A stretch of 64,000 nucleotides of DNA from NCBI GenBank assembly GCA_036927565.1, contig JAYESD010000001.1, positions 9,238,001-9,302,000 of the forward strand, given 5' to 3'. The DNA is from Tuctoria greenei (lineage: Eukaryota > Streptophyta > Magnoliopsida > Poales > Poaceae). Position 1 is the first letter of the stretch; each line of letters opens with the position of its first letter. Under the pieces are notes generated by a model, which made no database searches, was not told the origin of the DNA, and was given only the letters and a program-made list of their open reading frames with translations. Positions 45,305-54,929 of this stretch are shown one piece after another. Both the position numbers and the translations under genes were made by a program.

Positions 45305-45907
45305 TGTTGAGCAGTGAATAGTGCCCTTTTCACTAATTGCTTAATGTAGTTGACAGTTACTTACTGAAAAAAATACTCTAGGTGATGTCATTTGGACAAG
45401 AAATTAAGTATAAAATTCAACTAAATTGTTTATCCCAACAACATGAATAAAAGAATGGAGTATACGAGTCTACAATTACGCTTCAACTGCAGCAAAGAAG
45501 GATGTTGCATAACCCATCAGATCCTAAAGAACATAAATAACTTGACTGCAGGACAAAACTGATGTAGTAGCCAATAAACAAAAGTGAAAAAAATGAAATT
45601 ATTCCATAGAATTCAGTCAATTACTACGCATGTGAAAGTCGAGAATAATCTAAAGTTATATAAGGTGAAACTCAACTAGAATTACCAAGTTAGACAAAAG
45701 CTAACAGCAATCTAGAAAGAAACTACCTTATACAAATTACGGATACAGCTGCCAAGTTCTGAGCACAGCCAGTAGTATAAAAGGGTAGGTCACACAGCCC
45801 AAATGACAGAGATAACTCGAAAAAAATCTGAATTACTATGAAATACAGTACTTGGCATCCAAACAAACTAAAAGCAGAGGATTAGGTAAGAAGCCTCCTT
45901 CATGATC
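45305..45907. other. Intergenic stretch
   Basis: AT-rich and without a supported gene. It ends at the target duplication of the RTE LINE. Confidence 0.4.
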
Positions 45908-45925
45908 TCATATCCAATTTTCTTT

Positions 45926-46823
45926 ACAACAACAACAACAACCAAGCCTTTGTCCCAAACAAGTTGGGGTCGGCTAGAAATGAAACCCAACAATTTTGAA
46001 GAAAAGTAATAGAAAATAAGATGAAAGTAAAAAAATCTACATTTTATTTATTCTAAAAATGGGTTAAAAAGAAAGAAGATAAGAGTAACAAATTACGAAT
46101 AAACTAAGATTCTGGCACATGAATTGCTAATTTCCATGCAGTCCTATCATGAGCCAAATCTCTAGGTATGTCACACTCCTTTAAATCTCGTTTCACCGCC
46201 TCCTGCCATGTCAACCTTGGTCGACCTCTACCCCTCCTAAAATTTTCTCCACTTTTTTAATCCCACTGTTAACCGGTGTGTCTGGAGGTCTCCGCTGGAT
46301 ATGCCCAAACCACCGTAGGCGATGTTGGACTAGCTTCTCCTCAATCGGTTCCACCCCTACCCTATCACGTATTACTTCGTTCCTAATTTTGTCTCTTCTT
46401 GTGTGACCACACATCCACCGTAGCATGCGCATCTCCGCAACACTCATTTGTTGGACATGTTGCCTTTTAGTTGGCCAACATTCTGCTCCATACAGCATCG
46501 CAGGCCTGATCACCATCCTATAGAATTTTCCTTTCAATTTTTGTGGAACTTTCTTATCACATAAGATTCCAGATGCTTGTCGCCACTTCATCCACCCGAT
46601 CTTGATCCTGTGGCAAACATCTTCGTCAATATCACCATTGCTTTGTAACATTGATCCTAAATATCGAAATGTGTCCCTCCTAGGTACTACTTGTCCTTGT
46701 AAACTAACACTATCATCCTCGCACCCGACATCACTAAAGTCGCATCTCATATACTTAGTCTTGGTTCTACTAAGTCTAAACCCCTTAGACTCTAAGGTCT
46801 GCCTCCATAGCTCCAATTTTCTA
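45926..46823 (-). mobile_element. 5'-truncated RTE-type LINE (898 bp)
   Basis: Flanked by perfect 18-bp duplications tcatatccaattttcttt (45908-45925 and 46824-46841). The minus-strand 3' end has the phrase CCCCAACTTGTTTGGGAC and a (TTG)n tail, both typical of plant RTE elements. It opens inside the RT gene, so about three quarters of a full element is missing, as expected from incomplete reverse transcription. Confidence 0.93.
46090..46816 (-). pseudogene. RTE LINE reverse transcriptase, C-terminal part
   Basis: A 201-codon frame (46816-46211) reads the thumb and C-terminal region of RTE-clade RT: F-R-Y-L-G-S near the start, then A-M-L-Y-G-A-E-C-W and L-R-W-F-G-H. It shifts frame near 46215 and continues to about 46090 with a W-x-x-A-V-x-x-D-L stretch. 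The palm with the catalytic Asp pair is absent, so it is not active. Confidence 0.88.
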
Positions 46824-46841
46824 TCATATCCAATTTTCTTT

Positions 46842-47281
46842 GATTTTAGAATTTTTAGAACACCTAAAGTGTTCTCTACTATTATCCTACTTTCTTAAGA
46901 AACGTCATCTTGGTTCATAAGCTAATGAAAGATAATGAAATCATCAGCAGTTCTTGCTCCCGAAGAACACTAGGTGTCCATGTCTGGATTTGCAGCTAAA
47001 AAGGTAGTGTATCAGTTTGACAACCTTCAAGCCCGTCTCACTCTCACCCCTCATTTAAATTTATTTTTATCCTTACAAATGATTGTAAAAAACGCATTCC
47101 ATCAAATACTACTATGTTTGAATAATTTGATCTGCATTGACCAAACTTACAAAAACAGAGTAGAAAACATAACCATCTTTCTGAACCACTTGTTGTTGCA
47201 AATAAATAGGTGCAGATTTAAACTAAACTCTCGCATGAAGGTAAGAACGGTCATGAATTCAGAGCCTACAGTGGCTTAAGT
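46842..47281. other. Intergenic stretch
   Basis: No supported gene on either strand. AT-rich, ending at the short MITE. Confidence 0.4.
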
Positions 47282-47283
47282 TA

Positions 47284-47346
47284 CTCTCTCCATCTCGTAA
47301 ACCCTTATCGCTTTGTAGAGCGACAAAGTTTTAGGAATGGAGAGAG
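47284..47346. mobile_element. Very short MITE-like inverted repeat
   Basis: CTCTCTCCAT at the left and ATGGAGAGAG at the right, flanked by TA on both sides (47282-47283 and 47347-47348). The inner part also pairs partly (GCTTTGTAGAGCGACAAAG). This looks like a short Stowaway relative just downstream of the NAGK stop codon. Confidence 0.6.
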
Positions 47347-47394
47347 TACATGACAATGTATGAGTAGTAGGGAACAAGGAAGTATTATGATGCC

Positions 47395-48408
47395 TCAGCC
47401 GGTGATCATGGTGCCCGTACCCTGGTCTGTGAGAATCTCAAGCAGCAATGAGTGCGGTACGCGGCCATCAATAATACTTGCAGTGTGCACGCCCTGTGCC
47501 AGGGCACGCACACAGCATTCCACCTTGGGTATCATCCCACCTGCTACCTTCCCATCGGCGACCATCTGCCGCATCCCAGCAATGTCGATCTGCTTCACCA
47601 GGCTCCCAGGGTCATCACGGTCCGCGAGTATCCCGGGCACGTCCGTGAGCAGGAGCAGTTTCTCAGAGCCCACCGCGGCGGCAATCTCACCTGCCGCGGT
47701 ATCAGCATTGATGTTGTAGGCCTGCCCAGTCTGGTCGGCAGCCACGGTGGCGATGACGGGGATGTGTCCGGACGCGATGATGGGGTGGAGGACGGTGGCG
47801 TCGACGCGCGCGACCTCGCCGACGAAGCCGAGCGCGGCGGCATCGGTGGACGGGCGCGCGGTGAGGAGGCGCGCATCCTTGCCGCAGAGGCCGACGGCGG
47901 TGCCCCCGGCGAGGTTGATGAGCGAGACGAGGTTCTTGTTGACTTTGCCGACGAGCACCATCTCGACGACCTCCATGGTGAGCGCGTCCGTGACGCGGAG
48001 GCCGTTGCGGAACTGCGGCTCTACGCCCACGCGGAGGAGCCAGGAGTTGATCTCGGGCCCGCCGCCGTGGACGAGCACGGGGCGGAGGCCGACGCAGGAA
48101 AGGAGGACTAGGTCGCCGATCACCGAGGACTGGAGATCCAGCGACTTCATCGCGGCGCCGCCGTACTTGACCACCACCGTCTTTCCCTTGAAGCGCTGGA
48201 TGAAGGGGAGCGCCTCCGAGAGCACGTCGACGCGGCTCAGCGGGCGTGGCTCCGGAGCCTCAGCGGACGTGGCGGAGATGCGGAGGCGGCGGGGAGTGGT
48301 GGCGGAGACGGGCAGGGGCGTGACATTTTTGGAGCTGGGAGCGTGGCTCGAGCGCGGCGCGGAGGGGAGGAAGGAGTTGGAGAGATGGGGTTTGGTGAGG
48401 GCGAACAT
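47395..48408 (-). CDS. NAGK: Acetylglutamate kinase, chloroplast precursor
   Basis: Phosphorylates N-acetyl-L-glutamate with ATP, the second and controlled step of arginine synthesis in plastids. One intronless frame of 337 codons; the length suits plant NAGK. The first roughly 50 residues are Ser/Pro/Arg-rich and poor in acids, a transit peptide. The kinase fold shows [35 protein letters not shown] and [10 protein letters not shown], all intact, and the C-terminal D-Q-G-T-G-T-M-I. In plants the enzyme is inhibited by arginine and relieved by PII protein; that is family knowledge. Strongly GC-rich at third positions. Confidence 0.97.
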   Translation of the reverse strand: MFALTKPHLSNSFLPSAPRSSHAPSSKNVTPLPVSATTPRRLRISATSAEAPEPRPLSRVDVLSEALPFIQRFKGKTVVVKYGGAAMKSLDLQSSVIGDLVLLSCVGLRPVLVHGGGPEINSWLLRVGVEPQFRNGLRVTDALTMEVVEMVLVGKVNKNLVSLINLAGGTAVGLCGKDARLLTARPSTDAAALGFVGEVARVDATVLHPIIASGHIPVIATVAADQTGQAYNINADTAAGEIAAAVGSEKLLLLTDVPGILADRDDPGSLVKQIDIAGMRQMVADGKVAGGMIPKVECCVRALAQGVHTASIIDGRVPHSLLLEILTDQGTGTMITG

Positions 48409-48654
48409 GGCTGCGGTGGTTGGTGCTCGGCGCGGCGTTGGTGGTCGACGAAATGTATAGGTGAGAAGAGCGCGAGTAGGTCTAGGTCAGGACGTTTGTC
48501 GTGTTGGATCGTTGACTGAGACCAGAAACCTTGGGTCGTGCTTGGGTTTTCAAGGCCGAAAATCTTTCTAGTCCCTTTGTGCCCTTCCCTCCCTTCTGTG
48601 GGCTTTGGCCCGTTTCTCCATTCTCTAACTCATGGGCTCACACCAGTCGGCCTA

Positions 48655-48882
48655 GTACCTGGTTTCCTTTCCTGAACCAAGAGGCCGAGGCCCATGCATA
48701 GCCCACGACAAAAAAGATGAGGCCCAGCCAATATTGCCGACTGTTATCCAATTTCCCTTACCGCGCCACATAACATCCGGCCCAAGAACCGTCTTCCCTG
48801 AACCTGGAGGCCCGGCAACCATATCGCCTGATGAAATTTCAGTTCCCAGTAGCAGAGAGACAGCACGCCACTCTGCGAATGC
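48655..48882 (-). pseudogene. Orphan open segment with a Walker A motif
   Basis: A minus-strand frame of 76 codons, open between TGA at 885-883 and TAG at 654-652 (both 48,000 series), without an early ATG. It contains G-P-P-G-S-G-K-T, a textbook P-loop, preceded by an L-L-G-x-E-I-S-S-G-D stretch. It may be a fragment of a P-loop ATPase gene or a 5' exon. The source family was not recognised. It lies 247 bases upstream of NAGK on the same strand. Confidence 0.3.
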
Positions 48883-50483
48883 TCAGTACCGACTTTCCAT
48901 CAGATTGTTTCGCCCGCTTATCCCCGTTGGGGCATAAGGTCTGACTTATGGATGAAAATCTCGAGGTATTTTTTTCTTGAGAACGTGTAAATCTCAATCG
49001 CTCATCTGAAGCAGAGCCAATGCCCGTTCATCTTTCAGAAAAGCAAATGTTTGTCCGTTGCTTCCCTTCCTTCAGTCGTACCAACAAGATCCTACGCGAC
49101 TTCGTGACACGCCAATGTTGTTACGTACTAACCTCCAAATTTTCAGGACGGTGCTATTTCCATCCAGAAAAAAAAACGAGGTTGACAACCGAGGTCGCGT
49201 CGCACCGCATTGCTTTCGTAAACAAGCAAGGTCGCTCACGTTTAATTAACTGGATCTGGATGATGGTGTGCCGCAGGCCATGTTTGTGGCGACAGGTTGG
49301 TGAAGATGGCAGAACCTCCTTACACCTTTTCCTCCTCGCCTTATCATCAGCTACCCGGGTTCTAATGTCAATGGTGTGACCTAAGATCGATTATTCGTGA
49401 ACCGTCATAGTGCTCACTCACACGGATCCCATGCTGAGCTGTTGGCATGGGAGCTGCTGCCATGGCTCGCCATGCTTGTGGTGACACGCCCCGAAACGAG
49501 CAGCAGTCGTCGCTGTGTGCGTCCTGTCAAGCGTCACGTCACGAAAGTCGCAGCGCTTTGGAGCGCATCATTTTTGTGTTTGAAAACCAATTAGACGAGA
49601 CGTGTGTAGGTTAGGCCTACAAGTGCCCCTTCTTTAATTCTGAGCCCGTTTCCTCTGAAAAAGTAGATGATGCATGGATGCGTTCTTTCGTCAGCGTTAA
49701 TGTGAGCCGAAGCAAGTAAGCGCGTGAAAAATGTAAACTGGGATGGCCTAGCTGGTCCAACTACGGAATCAGAACCCGACGAACCGAGTCCCCTGGCTCA
49801 CTCATTGCACATCATGACCATGTGTTTGTCGACGACTCGAGGCTTCGTACTACGTACTAGATCGTCCTGCCCGCTCTTGAGCACCCTAAACAGGAAGACC
49901 AGACTAAAAACACGAGCGTATGACTCTGGATCGGGTTATGCGTGATAGACGTATAAAAACGTGATGCGCTTTGATGCCTTTGGTACCTCCAAAGTCCGAC
50001 GAACGAACAGTGGCGTTTTCCCCGTTTGAGCTATCCAGAACGCTGGAGGCTGGAGCATCAGCAAAACTCCAAAGCCCATGTGGATCGGCGACCGTAGCGC
50101 GGGCCGCACACCGCACTCTTTCGCCAACCACGGACGTGCTCATAACGAGATGCCACGCCTTCTCCCGTTCTAGGCTTGTCGCCAAACCCGTCACGTCAGT
50201 GGCGGAGCTGCAGTCAGGTGATTCCAATAAAATTTGTAAAGCAAGTATTATTAGGCTATTGCTACTAATTTGAACCCATTGAATACATATGACTTATACT
50301 TAATTTATACATATATTATATTTTTAAGTGAATCTATTGAAAAAAAAATGTGCGGTGTCACGCTTGCTCGGCTCACTGTCCCTGTAGCGGAGCCACTGTA
50401 TTGGTGGTTGTGCCAATGGCGCACGCAATTCGTCGGTCGGTCATTGTGTGTGGTGACCCTACAACAGTACTATTTACAATTAA
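48883..50483. other. Intergenic stretch
   Basis: About 1.6 kb without a supported gene; short frames only. No repeat structure recognised apart from A-runs. Confidence 0.45.
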
Positions 50484-50843
50484 GGTTGTGTTTGGGGGTA
50501 CAGTATTTTAATACTAAAGTTTTGGAGACTACAGTTTTTAAAATAACATAACAATACAAAAGTATTTCAATACCACAATTTTGTAATACCACGGTTTTAC
50601 AATACATGAAACTGTTTGGGAGCAAAGTAGCAAGCATCAAGAGCAAGCAAGAAGAGAAAAACTTTGCTTCAGAACAAAATTTTTTATACCCCAAAAATAT
50701 TGTAGTATAGACAAAACCGTAGTTTTCAATACATAGTTTTTGAGTTGGTTGTCAAACATCATTCTGTAAAAAATACTATAGTAATCTCAAATACTACGGT
50801 ATTGGTCTAAAACTCTAAAAATACCGTGTTCCTAAACATAGCC
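50484..50843. mobile_element. Tourist-like MITE (360 bp)
   Basis: Imperfect terminal inverted repeats GGTTGTGTTTGGG (left) and GGCTATGTTTAGG (right, minus strand), both close to the GG-x-x-x-TGTTTGG form of PIF/Harbinger MITEs. The flanking trinucleotide is TAA on both sides (50481-50483 and 50844-50846). The inside is AT-rich with several inverted phrases such as AATACTA/TAGTATT. It has no coding capacity. Confidence 0.82.
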
Positions 50844-50846
50844 TAA

Positions 50847-52438
50847 TAAAGCCGGTCTCGTACATGGCAATGGCATCATGGCTCCTTTAACCCGTACCCA
50901 TGCAAAACGTGTGTCTCACTGTCCTACCAGATGTACTGTACACAGTATATGGCGGCAACTGCGACGACACGGGGACGAGAATGGATGTTCACGAATCAGG
51001 ACCACCTCACAAGCCATTATTTCATTCGTAATGTCCTCGGATGGTCCAGCGTCCTGAAACAATGGATCCGACGTACCGGCCGAGAGCAACGTTTGATCAT
51101 GGTCCACCGTAAACATCAGAGCCAGCATCCATCGAGCATGACAATCCAATTAATTTATTGCAGATTTACGCCATTTATCTGGTTCAGGATTTACGCCAAT
51201 AATTAACGGTGACTTTTGCAGACTTGAGAGCTGTAAATTTGGCTCCAGATGTTGTGGCTGTTTCCTGAGCCGCTTTTTGGCAGCCTCTAGTTCACCTTCT
51301 GTTTTGAGGAGGATCCGTGCAACTTCTGTTAACAAAAAATCACTCGTGCATCCTACTCTCCGTCTCCAAGGAAAGTGGAAACGAAAAGGATTGATGAGAC
51401 TTGAGAGAGGTAGGCAGAGTTACTCGTGCTTATAGTAAAGTTTCCTTTGTCGTGCACCTACCCGTCAAAGTAACACGTCGTAAACAATTTCGCCTGTTAG
51501 TAACCATGCCTTCCTGGACTTTGAAAAAAGTAACAAAATTTAGCAACAGTGCTGCCTAGTATTCCCTCCTTCCCATCACTTGCACCGTCTTCCAACTCAT
51601 ATCTTTTCGTGAAGTTTCATCACCTCTTTACCCCGTCTCTTTTGCTGCTCTTTTATCTGCTGCCTCATCAGTGCGTGCCTCTCTTTCGTGGCTCCGATGA
51701 GCGGCCGCTGCTATTGGCCGCCGGCAGCGCAATCTGATGGAGGCGTCTAATCCCTGCACAGCTTTGTTTCGCTGCTGCTCACCACGTCCGACTGTCCGCG
51801 GCTATGCATGGCAGTGCCCTTTAATTATTCATTCACCAGGCCAACCCCAGCATCATGTCGATCTCTGTGACCCTGTAGTCGCGCCCCGCCAAAATCCTAG
51901 CTCGCTGTCGTGCGCGCGGTGGGTGAGGCGTCGTTCTTGTCCGTCGTCCGTCCTCGTTGCCGGTACACGGCGTAACACGTGCTTAGGTAGGGCACGCCAC
52001 ACACATGAATCGCTAGCACGCATGGCTTTCATGTTGATCGCCAGTAGTGGCGCTGTTCCTTCCGTACTTTGTCTCCTGTTACCGGTTTCCCGATAAATTA
52101 TTGCTGCGTCGTGACGATGGTGATATGCTTCTAAATTGGACTGCTATCTTACCGTGACGGCGATGGCCTAATTGTAGCGATCGCCCTGTTTCCTCCCATT
52201 TAACTCAGTGACATGTTCATCACTGTGCATGTATCATTGGCTGTCATCATAGAACCGCGTCTTCGCGTCTATCGTACGATTCGGTGATCTGGAACAACGG
52301 CAACTAGTCGTAGTGGAAAGTTCGTTTCAGTTTGTTTTGCCGTCAGCAGCATGTGCCGCTAGACATACGCAAGATCCATCGAGAAATGCAGCGCACTAAT
52401 TTGCCTAAACCTGTTCATAAGGCCAGTCATACTTTCTG
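50847..52438. other. Intergenic stretch
   Basis: About 1.6 kb. Short frames occur around 51550-52100 in moderately GC-rich sequence, but none shows a recognisable domain or splice pattern. I see no repeat. Confidence 0.4.
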
Positions 52439-52502
52439 CTCCCTCCGTATTTTTTTATTTGTCACTGGCTAACTCGTGACAAATAAAAAAAATTGAATGG
52501 AG
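52439..52502. mobile_element. Short MITE-like hairpin
   Basis: Starts CTCCCTCCGTATTTTTTTAT and ends with GACAAATAAAAAAAATTGAATGGAG; the arms pair over most of the 64 bases. The CTCCCTCCGT start is typical of Stowaway-derived hairpins. A TA follows on the right only, so the duplication is decayed. Confidence 0.6.
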
Positions 52503-52555
52503 TAACAGATTTTTTGGAAAACATATACATCCAGGTCCACCACTTGAGCTACAGG

Positions 52556-53453
52556 TATAGTTTGCCAAATGGGCTGCCCGGCCCGAGCCTAGCACGAAGT
52601 GGCCCGGCACGAACGGGCCCGCTGCTTCATCTGTGCCATGTCGGGCCGTGCTGCCGGGTCGAAACTGCAGCCCAGGCCCAGCACGACAGCCGTTTTTTCG
52701 TGTCGGGCCGGCCCGACAGCACGGCCGACACGGCGCCACTCTCAGAGTCGGGGCGCAAGCACCGCATGCCTGCCACGAGCTTCGCCAGCTTCATCGGAGG
52801 GGGGGGGGGGGAGGGGGAGCACGACCGTTGGGCTCCGCCGGCCTTAGCAGAGGGGAGATGAGGGCAGCACAACTGCCGGGCTCCGCCTGCCGCAGCGGAG
52901 GGGAGGCCGAGGGCGGCGGCGCGGCCGCAGCGGAGGGGAGAGGCGGCGCGGCGCGGCCGCAGCGGAGGGGCGAGGCGGCGCGAGTGAAGGACGCGGCCGG
53001 CGTGAGCAGAGGGACCTCGGGCGGCACCAGGTGGCCGGCGACGTGAGTGGAGGGCGGCGCGACGGAAGGCCAGCGAGCAGCACGCGCGGCCGGCACAAGC
53101 GGAGGGGGCCCTCGGGCGGCACAGACAGCCGGCGGCTAGGGTTGGGAGTGGGCATACTAGGGTTAGGTCATTATTTATATGAGGAGTTGGATCCAACGGT
53201 TGGAAATTGATGAGTTGATCAACGGTCCAGATGTAAGATCTAAGTATATGTCGGGTCTGTATCGGGCCAGCCCATTAATCGTGTCGTGCTCTGGCTGGCA
53301 CTACGGGCCGAGGGGGCGGCCCAAGCACGGCCCGACCATTATGCTCGGGCCGGCCCGACACTGATCGCATCGGGCCGTGCTCAGGCTCGGGTCGTGCTTT
53401 TTCGGGTCGTATCTCGGGACGCCCGTTGGGCTAGGCCCATTTGGCAAACTATA
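52556..53453. mobile_element. Non-autonomous hAT-like element (898 bp), GC-rich
   Basis: Perfect 19-base terminal inverted repeats tatagtttgccaaatgggc and perfect 8-bp flanking duplications gctacagg (52548-52555 and 53454-53461). An 8-bp duplication is the mark of hAT transposition. The subterminal parts are packed with GGCCCG / CGGGCC phrases. The core (about 52780-53150) is extremely GC-rich with a 13-base G run at about 52799. No transposase is present; the open frames in it come from base composition. Confidence 0.9.
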
Positions 53454-53461
53454 GCTACAGG

Positions 53462-54361
53462 CATGCTTATTCCATCAACAAAGAAGCCCATTCGCCTACA
53501 GATTCAGATTGCAAAGTGTAAGTACTTGATGACACATCTGGCTTCCTTGTCGATTTATAAAATTTGGATCTTGTTTCCCCAGATTGTGTCGAATGATTTT
53601 GCCCCACCATCATGACGTTTGGAGGTGCATTGAAGCATTGCAAGCTTCTTCCTAAGTGCATCATTGCGAGTTCTTTTGGCCGAAATCCTTGGCCTAGTTT
53701 TATCATGTAATGAGGTGGTCAGGTGGGTTGACTTGTAGGCAATACGATTCCAATCAGCGCCAGAATAAGGATGGATGGGACCATCCCATTCAGATTTTGA
53801 TAGTGTTTGGTTACAGTGGATGGGGTCATCTAAGTTACCGAATATTCTTTGGAGATGCTGGATGGAGCGGTACCATGAAAAGAGCCGGATGGCGCTGTCC
53901 GCCTTTGCTTGTCTGTCGCTTGTGGTCACCATCGCTTCCCCTCTCAGGCAATCAATTTCAATCTCACCAAAATTTTCTCTTCGTATCTAGAGACAAAGCA
54001 GCGGCGGAGCTGCAAAGAAAACCAAGATGCAGGGAGGCAGTCCGCTTCTTCTTTTATTGATTCAGTCTGTTTTTTTTTTTTGCTTTGTACTAACTAATTT
54101 CAGCACGTTTTGTGATGAGAAATGGTGCAGACAAGTTATTTTATTGATATATGTAAATTATTATTATATGTAAAGAATGAATATATTATGTATATATAAC
54201 TATTTCTGTTTGTACCTTAAACATTTAACTGTGGGTGCTAATGATGCAACTAGGCATGTGTACTGAAGTGTTGAGTGTTGACTGTGTTGTGCTACCTAAA
54301 ATAATGCTGATCTGGTATATGAATGGAGAAATTGTTGTATTTCCATATTGTACTCAATATT
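53462..54361. other. Intergenic stretch between hAT-like and CACTA elements
   Basis: No supported gene. Frames of 60-125 codons exist on both strands at 53550-54060 but have no recognisable domain. A poly-T run is at about 54069-54083, and AT-rich sequence follows. Confidence 0.4.
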
Positions 54362-54383
54362 CACTAAAGGAATATTGATTAAT

Positions 54384-54770
54384 TACGTCGGTCAAAGCCG
54401 ACGTAATTAATGCCTAAACTGACGTAAGTAACTTAATTACGTCGGTTTTTTCTTAATTACGTCAACGGTTGGTCGACGTAGCGGTTTGGACGTAATTAAG
54501 GTAACTTACGTCGGCCACCGACGTAAGTAACCTTAATTACGTCGGTCTGCAGCAGCCGACGTAAGTCACGTACCGGGATGGACTGCGGGCTGGGCCGGAG
54601 TACTTACGTCGGCCATAGCATGCCAACGTAAGTTATGTGGCGTAACTTACGTCGATTTAACCACACCGACGTATATTATGTGACATAAGTTATGTCGGCT
54701 AGGACAAACCGACGTAAGTTAAACTGAGCTAACTTACGTTGGCCCGCTCATAGTCGACGTAAGTTAAGTT
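54384..54770. repeat. CACTA subterminal repeat array (TTACGTCGG / CCGACGTAA)
   Basis: About 18 copies of a 9-base motif in both orientations, often as close inverted pairs with a few bases between them. In En/Spm elements such motifs bind the TNP1/TnpA protein and align the ends. A few copies are mutated (TTATGTCGG, TTACGTTGG). Confidence 0.9.
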
Positions 54771-54929
54771 TTCAATTTTTTTTAAAAACAAAAATTGACT
54801 ACCTCGCACGATGGCGAGAACACAAAACAGATACAGATAAGGTTCCAGAATAGATACACAGCACAACAGTTATAAAACATTATACAAAACATCGACAACA
54901 ACACAATTTGCAAATTAAGTTCCACCGGG

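Noticed and set aside
47452..48111. A 219-codon plus-strand frame opposite NAGK
   Set aside because: Shadow of the GC-rich NAGK gene; no domain, and the minus-strand protein has all kinase motifs.
52627..53196. Long Pro/Arg/Ala-rich frames on both strands
   Set aside because: They fall in the GC-rich core of the hAT-like element and arise from base composition; no domain.
53555..53932. A 125-codon minus-strand frame between the hAT-like and CACTA elements
   Set aside because: No recognised domain, ordinary composition, and a competing plus-strand frame of similar size; not supported as a gene.
54384..54770. CRISPR-like array of short repeats
   Set aside because: The motif occurs in both orientations with irregular spacing at the end of a CACTA transposon in a plant genome; no cas genes.
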